Assembly: GCA_015832175.1 (NCBI GenBank)
Contig: WJXW01000002.1
Span: 1,674,001 to 1,738,000, forward strand
Origin: Paraphaeosphaeria minitans
Lineage: Eukaryota; Ascomycota; Dothideomycetes; Pleosporales; Didymosphaeriaceae
Direction: 5' to 3'
DNA: 64,000 nt
The notes under the pieces were generated by a model. It was given only the letters and a program-made list of their open reading frames with translations, did no database searches and was not told the origin of the DNA. Both the position numbers and the translations under genes were made by a program. How positions within the stretch are numbered: position 1 is the first letter of the stretch; every line of letters begins with the position of its first letter. Positions 22,228 to 32,537 of this stretch are shown here, in pieces.

Positions 22228-23559
22228 TTACGGCCGAGTTACGTGCGTACGGACCTTTTCCATCAACGCTTCTGCTATGTCGCGTGCATAGCTTGCGTCG
22301 TTAATGTCCCGTTCATCGGCTCTGGTCTGTATGCCGCTCTCATTAAGACCTTCCTTGATTGCATTGAACATGGCCTCATCTGCAGAAGCATCTGCAAATG
22401 GCCCTTCTGGCGTTGCGATCATGCTAATGCCACCTTTGGGCAACCATACTTCAACCATGCCCGGATCTCGGGCGTGCTGCCTTAGCTGAGAAGCAATGAA
22501 GCATCCGACCTCCCCTGCTTCCTCCTGAGACGTTCTCATCAACGTCACCATTGGATTGTGCTCGTACAACTTCCGAGATTTGTAACGCTCGGGTACTGTG
22601 TTTTTGGGTCCAAAATTCGACATGTCAGTCGCTCCTACAGAGACAATGTTCGGTATACCAGCCTTGGCAGCTGCCTCAAGACGTTGATGACCGGCGCTCA
22701 TCACACCGCCTGTTACGAGGTCGCAGACTTCTGTGGTGGTGAGGTCGAGCACCGCATCAAGTCCGCCTTCCCGCACCAACCGCTCCATGGCTTTACCTCC
22801 ATGGCCTGTCGCGTGGAAAACGTATATCTCAACATCGTGTTCTGACTCAAGATGCTTGCGAATCGCGTCCACTCCAGGGGTGGTGACACCAAACATCGTG
22901 ATGCCCACCCTGATTTTTGCCTTGGCTGCACTTGCTTGACGTCGTCCTGCATAGGAGCATGCCATACCCGCAATGGCTGCACCCGCATTACTTAGAATAT
23001 TCCGCAATACTCCATTTAGCCCGGCAACATCTACGACCGAGTACATCAGCGTAATATCCGTCTCTTCAACGATAGGCCCGGTGTCGCCGCTTGCAACCGT
23101 CGAGACAATCAACTTCGGGAAGCCAATGGGGAGCGCATATCTCATCACGGCTGCAGCGATCGATGTTCCTCCGGATCCTCCAGCGGATATAATACCGTCA
23201 ATCCAAGTACCATCGGATTCTTGATGCAAGTCCCTCACTAACGCCGTAGCTAACTCTGCCATTGTCTTGACGAGCTCCCCCCGCGGCAGCTCGTCGACCT
23301 TTTGACCGTTGCCATAGCTCTCGATTAACTTGTTATGCGTATATTTGATAGCATCATGCTTGGTTTGGCGTCGTCCAACGTCTATTAAGCTGACGGCAAC
23401 ATTCGGATCCGCTTCTTCGATGGCTGTGCGGAGAAACAAGAGTTCGTCCAGCTTTGTGTCGCAAGTTCCTATAAGAAGAACATGTACCATGGTGGTAACT
23501 GAGATACTATCATTATCCGAATGTTGGGCGCTGCGTGGGTTTGCATGTGTGGTAGTCAT
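22228..23559 (-). CDS. UPF0261 protein (Tm-1-like ATP-binding domain)
   Basis: Single-exon 443-aa protein of the UPF0261 family, the domain that forms the N-terminal half of the plant Tm-1 protein. The family start is visible at VHVLLIGTCDTKLDELLFLR (residues about 25-44); ATGs at 23559 and about 23490 are both possible. Other conserved blocks are GIISAGGSGGTSIAAAVMR, KLIVSTVASGDTGPIVEETD, GMACSYAG, FHATGHGGKAMERLV and SVGATDMSNFGP. The enzymatic role is unsettled. Bacterial homologues sit beside the TIM-barrel partner and plants fuse the two, so they very likely work together. Here the partner is the divergent gene 108 bp away. Cytosolic, no targeting signal. Confidence 0.9.
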   Translation of the reverse strand: MTTTHANPRSAQHSDNDSISVTTMVHVLLIGTCDTKLDELLFLRTAIEEADPNVAVSLIDVGRRQTKHDAIKYTHNKLIESYGNGQKVDELPRGELVKTMAELATALVRDLHQESDGTWIDGIISAGGSGGTSIAAAVMRYALPIGFPKLIVSTVASGDTGPIVEETDITLMYSVVDVAGLNGVLRNILSNAGAAIAGMACSYAGRRQASAAKAKIRVGITMFGVTTPGVDAIRKHLESEHDVEIYVFHATGHGGKAMERLVREGGLDAVLDLTTTEVCDLVTGGVMSAGHQRLEAAAKAGIPNIVSVGATDMSNFGPKNTVPERYKSRKLYEHNPMVTLMRTSQEEAGEVGCFIASQLRQHARDPGMVEVWLPKGGISMIATPEGPFADASADEAMFNAIKEGLNESGIQTRADERDINDASYARDIAEALMEKVRTHVTRP

Positions 23560-23595
23560 GCCAGCGGCCCCACCAGGTGAACGATGACATCATCG

Positions 23596-23609
23596 CCTAG
23601 GTACCTAGG
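23596..23609. promoter_or_regulatory. 14-bp perfect palindrome in a bidirectional promoter
   Basis: CCTAGGTACCTAGG is its own reverse complement and lies between the divergent start codons of UPF0261 (23559) and the TIM-barrel gene (23668). It could bind a dimeric regulator controlling both genes. The half-motif TAGGTA also appears in many other spacers of the window, so a general fungal intergenic motif is an alternative. Confidence 0.45.
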
Positions 23610-23667
23610 TACTGCATTGGTGGCAGGCAGACGCACGAATGAAGACACACTGCACCTCAACACAAAC

Positions 23668-24561
23668 ATGGCGCCCCCTAACGATCGCAAAGAGATATTG
23701 GACAGGCTGCGAAAGCTGATAGCCGATGGCACTGTTATTGTTGGTGCAGGCGCTGGCATCGGCCTGTCAGCCAAATTCATCGAGCAGGGTGGCGGCGATT
23801 TGATCATAATCTACAACAGCGGGCGATTTCGCATGGCAGGAAGAGGTTCTTTGGCTGGTCTGATGCCTTATGGGAACGCAAATGATGTTGTCCTGGAGAT
23901 GGTGCGTTCATATCGATTAGACCTGTCATAACAGGTAGCTTACGGCTGTTCGCAGGCAAACGAAGTTTTGCCCGTAGTGAAAAAGACGCCGGTCCTCGCT
24001 GGAGTATGCGCCACTGATCCCTTCCGCGATATCGATCGCTTCCTCAAACAACTGAAAGACATTGGGTTTGCTGGAATCCAGAACTTTCCTACAGTTGGTC
24101 TCATAGACGGCCAATTTCGACAAAATCTCGAAGAGACGGGAATGGGCTACGATGCGGAGGTCGAGCTGGTGCAGAAGGCACGTGCGCTCGACCTCATCAC
24201 TACGCCGTATGTCTTCAACGTTGGAGAGGCGAAGAAGATGAGCGAGGCTGGTGCGGATATAATCGTTGCGCACATGGGTCTGACCACTTCTGGGTCCATT
24301 GGTGCAACGAGCGGGAAGAGCTTAGATGACTGCGTCAAGCTAATACAAGAGATTCGGGACGAAGCTACCAAGGCCAACCCGGATGTCATAGTGCTATGCC
24401 ATGGAGGTCCAATTGCTTCGCCGGAAGATGCAGAGTACGTGATGTCGCGGACGAAGGGCGTCCATGGCTTCTACGGCGCAAGCTCGATGGAACGTCTGCC
24501 GGTGGAAGAAGCCATCACGAATATCACAAAGACGTTCAAGAACTTGAAACCTAGCGCATAA
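23668..24561 (+). CDS. TIM-barrel protein, phosphoenolpyruvate-hydrolase-like
   Basis: Exons 23668-23901 and 23956-24561 (54-bp intron) give 279 aa, a complete TIM-barrel domain equivalent to the C-terminal half of plant Tm-1 (PEP-hydrolase-like family). Conserved features include [20 protein letters not shown] near the N-terminus, [66 protein letters not shown] and [17 protein letters not shown]. The barrel's active-site edge is therefore intact. Family annotations mention phosphoenolpyruvate-type substrates, but the true reaction is not established. Co-transcription control with UPF0261 is suggested by the shared 108-bp promoter. Confidence 0.9.
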
Positions 24562-25256
24562 GATACAAATTTCAGACTTATAGCACTTTTAGCAGCACCT
24601 TATCTTCTTTACACTGGCCCTCAGATGAGGTTGAATGAATAATAACTTAAGGAACGCAGCCTCAAAATCACAAGAGTCAGGTATTTTAAGTCTCAGCACA
24701 TTTTCGTTCTCTGCTTTCCTCGAATACTCTCATCATACCCTACAACACGGGGAAATTCTCAATTCGGTTTGCGCTTGTGCATAACCCACGTGCATTGCTG
24801 CGTACAATCCGCTGCTATCAAGACCTAACTATCCACACATAACTGAAAAAGTAGGGCAAATTCCACATTGAACGCGTAGAGATTGTTTGAACCAGGAGTA
24901 GTGCCAGCCAGTCTTTCTGTTGACGTAGCGCTTGCGTGCAATCAGCACAGAAGCTCTTTGCTTGTATTTGCTCCGGTCACGATTCTGATACGACCGTCCA
25001 CCAGTGGGTCCAAACTTGGTATTGACGGCTGTGGTTGAGTAATGGAGCTTTGGAGGTGGTGACTCGCGCTCCCAAAAACACGACGTTGCATTATACTTCG
25101 CGTCTTGCTCTCTTTCAACTATATACCTTTGCCTAAACGCCAGCTTCATCTGCGACTACCGAGAGAATCTTCTGATCCGGGAAGTGACCTCGCCCAATAT
25201 CTTGCGAAAGCAACTGATCAGCCTTTACGGGCAGAACTATTCCGACGGAAAAGAAT
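24562..25256. other. AT-rich spacer
   Basis: No gene supported in this 695-bp stretch. It begins the AT-rich accessory island that runs to about 32.4 kb. A minus-strand frame at 24829-25149 lacks motifs and coding-like composition. Confidence 0.4.
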
Positions 25257-26531
25257 ATGGAAGTTCTTCTGACGGCGGGTTGCCCCGCCCGTGGACGCGA
25301 TTCTCCAATTGTTTACTTTGGCTTACACCATTTAGAACACACTTTCCCGGTCACCAGGAGCTATCTGTCTGTAGCTGGATCTGCGCGCTTGCCCGGTGCC
25401 TCGCGAAGCTCAGGCACAACTCACATCGCCCACACAGCCCCAGACAGTGACACTTCAGGTGATGGGTCGTCAGAAGCCCAAGATTATGGAGAAGATGGTA
25501 GTAAGCACACCATGCTGAAGCGTTCTTGCCACACTATAGCAATGCTCACCACCCAACAGCCACCGATGTCGCCATGGACCTTGATGGCGACGACGTTCAT
25601 ATCAGCAACCAGAACGTGACTGCTATCGGTATGTAACGTTGCTGCATAGATTTATAGGGACCCGCAAACTAACTTTCGAAAAGGCAGCAGCTCTCCTACA
25701 AACAGTGCCAACGACATCCAAGATGACGCTTCTGGAGAGGATTCGTCGGATACCCAGCGTCGTTCAGCCCCCCAAAAAGTCAAGAAGACGGCAAAGAAGA
25801 GTAGTCTGTCCGTTGCCTACGAAAAGTCACAACACGCATACACCATGTCCACTTTCAAGAACAAGCTCGGAATTGCTAGGATGGAAGCCTTCTTGAGCCG
25901 CCCAGAGTTTGGGATTAACCTTGCAATTGAGTTTCCACCGAGAGCGACGATGAGCACAACGTTTTACGATAGTGACAACAACCCCATTAGTCGCGCTGAA
26001 GCTATAGAAACAAAGTGCCATGAGATGAACCAGATCCTCATCGACTCACACAAAGCTTCCATGGCTGAAGAAGCGTCGCGTAAGGTAGACGCAAAGCGGG
26101 TTTTTGAAGGGCATCGCCACGACTTCCCGGACGTGGCGCCTGACAGCCCCCGAACTATGCTGGCTCGAATCGACACACAGACGATCAGGGACCACGCCTC
26201 CATCCAGATCAAGGCCGCTTACGACAACAACATGGAGCCGGCGGGCGAGCTCACAGAGCCTGAGCTTGGGAGCGACAACCTACCACTTATCTCGGCTACC
26301 GTTCAACGCCTAGTCTACAAGGTCGTAGACGCCCAGATTCGTGGCAACAGGACCCGAACGCTACACGTCTTTGATTCTGGAGATCGTCGATTCCATATAC
26401 CAGTGGAGTATGGGCAGTTGCGGTTTAAGCTAAGGAATGAGCTACGGGGTTCTTTGACCTTGGAGGAGGACGTTGATCGCGCGTGGATTGCTAGAAAGCT
26501 CGTTGTGCAGGAGTTTCCCCCGCAACCCTGA
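25257..26531 (+). CDS. Tandem orphan family, copy 1 (385 aa)
   Basis: Family not recognised. Exons 25257-25497, 25560-25628 and 25684-26531 join in frame with both introns in phase 1 (the second has a CTAAC branch). After a disordered, acidic/serine-rich N-terminus and a lysine-rich segment (KVKKTAKKSS), three modules match the next gene: A (residues about 158-225; FKNKLG, EFP, then a helix rich in charged residues), B (about 260-285; TQTIRDHASIQIKAAY) and C (about 305-382; LISATVQRLVYKVVDAQIR, then WIARKLVVQEF). No signal peptide or membrane segment is seen, so it is probably nuclear or cytosolic. The start codon is the weakest point because the 5' exon lies in AT-rich sequence. It heads a tandem array with copies 2 and 3. 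Confidence 0.6.
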
Positions 26532-27504
26532 AAGTTAATGGTTAAGTTATACCTGGGGGCTTGTTACTCCTGGAGCATATTAGCAAAGTTCCCCTCTTGT
26601 TGGTCTTCCCAGGAGAGATTTGAGAAATTGCCATCATTCTTCACAGCTTTGCTTACCAGCCGAATCGAACGACCAGGAGATCAGCACTCGTAGACTAGAT
26701 TCACGAGACGCTACTCATAGTGCTTTTGAAATGAGTTTAATCTATGTTATTGCATTGTGCAAGTCGAAATTATGACCTAGTCTTTGCTAGAGACTTCAGC
26801 CTACTTCTTTAATGCCACCACGGGTGTTTTTGTTTTCATTGGAGTGATTACAATATAAGGTTGAACTTAATGACATGGTGAACTTAATACCTAGCAAAAC
26901 TTGTAAAAAGATGTCAATGAACTTGCGTCTATTCTCTACCCGTACAACGGCCCATTAATGCAATCTCAAGAACTGTCTTTCCAACCATTATTCCAACCAT
27001 CGCTTTGTTTAGTATGATAGCGGAGTGAAACAAACATGACGTAATCGTTGATCTTCAGCCCCCACGAAATATACGCTCTGGGTTGAGATAGGGCCCGTGA
27101 GAGGGTCACTATCCACGAGCGTAGGCGATATGGTTATAAAAACCAGTTGCTGAATCCCTAACCCTCATATCGCCCAAACGCGCTTCCCTCAACTCCACCC
27201 TCCACCCGAGAGGTTAGTCTCCACGAACGCCTACCAAATTCCCCCATATCTAATCGCAAACCAGCCCACGCACTACCAATCCTGCAGGCCGCCGCTACTA
27301 TATATCTACCTTGAGCACTGATCAAGCACACATACGCAAAATTATTCGGTAGGTGTAGCGCTCATATTTTGATTTTCTCTACTTGCTATTAGGTACCAAC
27401 AGCACAAGGGAATACGTTTTACTCACGTCACATCGAACACAACTCACTCTCGATTAGAACATCAGAACCACCACAACATCCTAAATAGACAGGACATACT
27501 CAAT
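26532..27504. other. AT-rich spacer with promoter of copy 2
   Basis: Nearly 1 kb without coding sequence. TATAAAA occurs at 27135-27141 and a TATATAT run near 27299, either of which could serve the gene at 27505. The immediate leader is A/C-rich. Confidence 0.4.
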
Positions 27505-29142
27505 ATGTCTGAGGATGCCAGAGCGAAAGCCTCTGCTTCGGATATTGCCGGCCAATCTCACACCCGCTCCATCTCTATTGGGGCCGGGCCGCTACACATG
27601 TCGTCAGAGCAGCTCGTAGATGGCAACGCCGCAGCCCGAGACGAGGTTGGCCATATGAGTAGTAAGTCAAAATGCCTAACAATGCACTCAAAAAATTAAA
27701 GGTACAAGCTGACGCGAGTCTAGACTTGGCTACCTCTACTTCCATGTCTCTGACGGCTGTCAACGCCCAAGTGCTCGACGACTCAGGTATGTAGGATCGC
27801 CGAAACCATGAGCCATCTTCTGAATTTTGACAGGCTTCGCTTCTTATAGCGACCTTTGCGCCTCGCGGACCACGAAGCGCAAGCGTGGTTGCGCCTTGTC
27901 TGTAGATGAGATGCTACCACCGCCGCCAAAGAAGCTCGCTGGAAGCTCACTCTCGACTGCTGAGCCTGCTTCCCAAGATGGGGTCAAGAGCATAGCCGGT
28001 ACGTAAGACGGACCCACTAAAGGCTCACATACTGATAGTGACAGAAACTTCTGTGGGATCGACAAGCTTTTCCCCATCTACCATCATCGTCGACGACGAT
28101 GATGGAGACAATACATCCATCAGTAAGTACCCGCATTTCGCAGTGTATACACCTCGGCTGATGATTTACAGCTACTTCCGATGGCAAGGTTCAAGTCAGC
28201 GGTGTGCCCAACGATAACGAAGACGACTCTGACGGAGATGTGCAAACGACGTCCGAGACCATCGCTCAGTCCGCGGCGGTTGATTCTGTGGCGAAGAAGG
28301 ACAAGAAGCCTTCGCAGACAACCCATCATTTGGAATGGTACACACGCGACGAATTATACGCTGATTCGACTTTGGTGAACAAAATCTGTTCCTCGGGAAT
28401 GGAAGAGTTTCTTCGTTGGGAAGGCGTCGACGTCGACAAGGAGTTTCCGCGCAAGGGAGGGAAATACACCAATGTCCAAGGCGAGCGTATCGGCCGCAGC
28501 ACAGCTATGAAGGACAAAGTACAGAAGGTGCATCAGGCATACATTGATGCACGAAACGCAGGCATACGTAGTGTGCCGCAGGGTTGGACGGGAAAAGGCT
28601 TTGAGCACGAGCGGCCTTTCATACCGGTACTTGCCCATTCCTTGCCAACGGCCGCATCTATGTCCCCTGCGCCTGTATCAGCGGACATTGCTGCTCCCAC
28701 CGACGGAAAAAAGCGTCAGGGCGGTCGAAAAACTCACGATACTACTCCCAAGGACGAGGGTGCCGAAGTTGTGTCGCAGACTCGCTCCAAACTCCAAGCC
28801 CTTCGTCGCTACGCAGCAGAGCAAATTAGCAAGGCTTACCAGAAACGTGTACAAGACATTGCAGACGACGAGGACAGTACTTCCAAGCCAACCATCTCCG
28901 CGGAAGTCGACCGTCTTGTCTTTGATATCGTCGACTGCCACACACGCTTCCGAATCGTTCGCATGCGTCAGGAGCACGGCGCGGACACTGAGGAAGACAT
29001 TGCTGGCATTACATCTGAGATGCACAAATATCGGGCAGAACTTATCCCTGCGCTGCAAAATTCTGTGAACTGGGTAAAAGGCCAGGATTCGGTGCTTCTG
29101 GCGTGTCAGTTCGTTCTGCAAGAGTTCTCTGCAAATGGGTAA
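27505..29142 (+). CDS. Tandem orphan family, copy 2 (477 aa)
   Basis: Five exons (27505-27661, 27724-27786, 27834-27998, 28045-28122, 28172-29142) join without a stop to give 477 aa, and all four introns are in phase 1. The N-terminal 215 residues are low-complexity, with a candidate nuclear signal (TTKRKRG, later PPPPKK) and acidic runs (VDDDDGD, NDNEDDSDGD). The conserved part has module A (about 218-285; STLVNKICSSGMEEFL, DKEFPRKGG, VHQAYIDARNAG), module B (about 357-380; SKLQALRRYAAEQISKAY) and module C (about 393-473; ISAEVDRLVFDIVDCHTRF, then DSVLLACQFVLQEF). Module order and spacing match copy 1. No known domain recognised; the basic and acidic N-terminus suggests a nuclear role, which is inference only. 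Confidence 0.7.
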
Positions 29143-29825
29143 GGGCCGAGAAGGCAGTTCTGCTCTCCGCAGACTTTCGATTCCCGGTAGGTGGCGTTTG
29201 ACTTTGCGGGATCATAGTTTGCTATAAAAGATGTTTTTGTCTGTTTGCTTCTTAGGTTGTTTTCATTAAAGCGTTGCGTTAAGTTGCTTGCGCTGAAGTA
29301 TAATATTAGTCTAGCGTCAAGCATCGCTTTAGGGAACACGGCATAAATTTATATTTTTATTAAGACACGTACATCGAGTTGTAAATTTGAGCCTTACAGT
29401 AGATGCCTAGAGATTAGCTAGATGACATCCTCTTACTTAACTCTTGAGTACCTGTGGTAAACAAAATGCTCGGATTATGACGTAGCTAATATCGACCAGG
29501 CACAGTCAAGGACTCTTGACTCGACCTTAAAACACAGCTATCAACGGTGTTCCGGAGGAACAGGTACTCCGAGACGTTATATTCACTTAAGCTTAGTAAG
29601 GCGGCTCTATGTCCGCGCCTACCTAATCGTTAAACAAGTCCCAGCGCTTATACAGCTGGATTTCCTGGCATAAACCACTCTCTCCACTTCGAGACCACCC
29701 TAAAAGATTGAGTGCTGTGGCCGTCTACGCGCAAGTATACCCTCAACGAGTAAGTTTACGTCGCATTCTAATACGTGCGACGACATCTAACTTCAAGTTA
29801 TTAGGAAGCGAGTAACTTTCAAAAC
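29143..29825. other. AT-rich spacer between copies 2 and 3
   Basis: No open frame of interest in 683 bp; strongly AT-rich with many TA dinucleotides. Confidence 0.4.
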
Positions 29826-30878
29826 ATGAATCACAACATGTCTGGTGCCATGTCCTTGTTTGGACAAGATGCTGGGTCGCTCTCCAGCGAGACCAGTTTC
29901 CGACGGTTCCCATACATATACAGTGACAGCTCATCTATCAACGCCCGCGAACAATCCGGAGAACGCGGCCATGACGAAGCTATCCCAAGTGAGTAATTAC
30001 TCAACCGTAAACTGCCAAGCAGTATCACTGATAAGCAAACAGCATTAGGCCTCGCGCACCTCACTCACAAGAAACCTTCACTGCCGGTATACAAGTATAC
30101 AATACCGTGCCATCGCAAGGGAGCACTTCCAGGGTCTCACACTTGATGCCCACCCAGGGACTACAAGTACCACAACTTGCGTCGGAAAGCACATCTCCAG
30201 CAAGACGACATGCGCCGGTTGCTGTATCTGCCCCAAACAAGAAGCAGAACTTGGGTGAGAACAATTCCAACAGGAAAATGAGGATGCTAGGAAAGAAAGG
30301 AGAAGATGATGGTTTTATCCCCAACTGGGAGCGTATGACGCCTTACGCTATGTCAACGTTGCGCAACAAGATCGGAAGCACCAAGATCATCAAGTAATTA
30401 AAGGATCAAGGTTTCGACGTTGCCCAGGAGTTTCCGAAGATTGGCATGACCCACAACGGATTGAAAACAACCCGGGCTGTTGCCATGGCAATGAAAGCTC
30501 AAGAGCTTCATCAAGCCAATATTGACCGGAAGAAAGCTGAAGGTTAGGTATCAGCCATGGCCAATAGTTAGTCGCCGCTGTCACTTCGCAGCGTGTCTCC
30601 CGCACCAAAAACCCAGGCCATAATTTTAACTATGGGCGGTGATGACCCTAAGGTCGAAGTCCAGAACTTGGTTTATTCTCACAACGAGGTTAAATCCCAG
30701 AGAAAAGTTGAGTTTCAGCATTAGATCTACCGCAACCAGAACAAGAACGTGTACGCAACTGGAAACGTCACAAACCATTACATGAACGGGAACTTAGGGC
30801 AGGTTAGACTCAAAAACTTAAGTGGGGACAGTGTCTAGACAATAGCTTTAGTACTGTGCAAGAATCTAATAGTAGAGA
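29826..30878 (+). pseudogene. Tandem orphan family, copy 3 (decayed)
   Basis: A first exon from ATG 29826 to 29988 ends in a phase-1 donor (GTGAGT), as in the other copies. Downstream, a frame shift is needed to reach module A, which reads MTPYAMSTLRNKIG, then a stop (TAA at 30396), then LKDQGFDVAQEFPKIG and ELHQANIDRKKAEG, then another stop. Module C relics follow: PKVEVQNLVYSHNEV, a TAG, GNLGQVRLKN, a TAG, then TIALVLCKNLIVE. The match to copies 1 and 2 runs through the stops, so this is a broken gene rather than a short one. The premature stops are TAA or TAG only. The exact exon limits cannot be fixed. Confidence 0.6.
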
Positions 30879-30894
30879 CGACCACACTACTAAG

Positions 30895-31140
30895 CAATTA
30901 GATCCCACAATTATCTCCAACGCTCGCAAGGACTTTGACACATTTAAAAAGGCTGCCATGAAGTTAAGCTCCTTTAAGCTTATTTTTGACAACAAAGCAC
31001 AGGAGATTCTCTTTCGCCTCCACAACCGGCTCCTATCCGAGGAGGATTATAAAGCATACCGAATTAATCGCTGCATGCTTGAAGGTGAGCTTGCGCTAGT
31101 GTTTTTACAGGGTAGTGACGTGGAAACTATTGATTGTAAG
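30895..31140 (+). pseudogene. Coding-like fragment, possibly decayed
   Basis: An open stretch in another frame than copy 3 with protein-like composition: ISNARKDFDTFKKAAMKL, then FDNKAQEILFRLHNRL and SEEDYKAYRINRCMLEGEL. It looks like an amphipathic helical domain. It has no credible start, and after about 31140 the frame degenerates into low-quality sequence. Origin unknown; it may be the remnant of a further gene in the island. Confidence 0.3.
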
Positions 31141-31800
31141 GGTTCTTTAACCTCAAACCCTTTCACTTCCCTATTAAACTATAGACCCACTCCGTGGGCC
31201 CATGCGTGGATAGTGGCTTAGAACCACTATGGCATGGATATATAAGTAAAGGTACCCTATGTACCTTTACCACCTGTACCTTAGGATATTTTCAATTTAT
31301 AGAATCTTCATACCTTTCTATATCTCTGAGAGTGCTAGCCCTGTAATGCTATGTCCTAATCTTACATTGTTACTGTGTTTGCTATAGCTTTGAAGCTTGC
31401 CAATAAGGACTTTGAGACAGATAATCAAGTCATAAAGCTTCTTTCCTGGTTGTGGAGTCGTAGTATCCCGCTTCTACTATGAGATGGTTATGAAGGAGAC
31501 GCAATGAAGTGCTGTCTAATTTACAGCTTGGTTCATCTAGGTGGGCGTTTATTAGTTTCTATGCATGTTTTCTTTAAGAGATATTATTGTGTTCTCTAGT
31601 TTAAGTGCCATGGTGCACCTAAGTAGCGGTCTAGGGTTCACCTGTAGGTTTTCAGTAAATGCACACATATCTTGAGCTGACTGTAAGTGTCTAACTGTCT
31701 ATTATTTGGGAAGTTAACTAGTGCTCGTGATGCAAAACATTGGTACACCTACAGCACTTTTTACAAGCAAAGCCGATAACTCTTTGGTCTATTACAACGG
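31141..31800. other. AT-rich, no gene
   Basis: Very AT-rich stretch of 660 bp with no supported feature. It contains the inverted pair GGTACC...GGTACC-like sequence around 31250-31280. Confidence 0.35.
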
Positions 31801-32151
31801 CCCAAGGGAGCCAATTTAGAGGAAGACGAACTTTTCAAGTCTGCATTGACACCCATACGTATCATGAGTGACATTTTTGGCACCACTTAACATTTACCGG
31901 CTAAAGTATTAAAAGAGCCCAACTTCGCGCGGTTTCCAAACCTTAAATCTTTTAATCTTAAGCGATTGGCTCATTTCCTTGATTCACTTCTGCAGCATGT
32001 AAACCTAGACCAGCACCTTGCTACTAAAAAAGATTGGGATCAACGCTCGACCATAATCGCAGAACCTGTTTGTAGGCATTTTGCAGCAAATGGCGCTGTT
32101 CGATGCGCCCGAGTGGCAAAGACGACACCTATGAAGCTTGAATTCTGCTAA
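31801..32151 (+). pseudogene. Decayed coding fragment with one internal stop
   Basis: A single frame reads as plausible protein from PKGANLEEDELFKSALTP through a TAA at 31888-31890 and onward with LPAKVLKEPNFARFPNLKSF, LAHFLDSLLQHVNLDQHL and KDWDQRSTIIAEPVCRHF to a stop at 32149. Hydrophobic and charged residues alternate as in a helical domain. No family recognised and no start codon upstream, so I treat it as a gene relic. Replacing the stop by glutamine (CAA to TAA) would keep the frame, as at the stops of the neighbouring pseudogene. Confidence 0.4.
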
Positions 32152-32537
32152 CAATAAATATCTGATGCCACACAATGGTCTTAGAGATGCTTACTGAACA
32201 TTTGAGACCCAAGGCACTTATACCGTGACAAAAAGCCTATGGGGAGATGACGCTGCAAGTGTATTTCTAAAGTTGATCTTGGTACCTACCTAATGCCAAG
32301 TTATTTTCGAAGCAAAACGACGTGCATTCGAAAAGTACTTGGCTATCCTTCTCATGTTATCCTTTGCAATATATACTGCCAACTAGCTATATCCGCCCGA
32401 ATTGCTGTTTCTAGAAAAAAAAAAACAAAAAGAGTCTCCACTAGAATTTGTACTCACACCGCAACCCACAAACCCATTTCCCATCCTCACTACATCAACT
32501 CGGTTCCGACTCAGACTCCCGTGCTGCATCGACCACC
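32152..32537. other. Spacer
   Basis: 386 bp without a gene. Contains GGTACCTACCTA at 32281-32292 and an A-run near 32416-32426, then a pyrimidine-rich leader before the next start codon. Confidence 0.4.
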
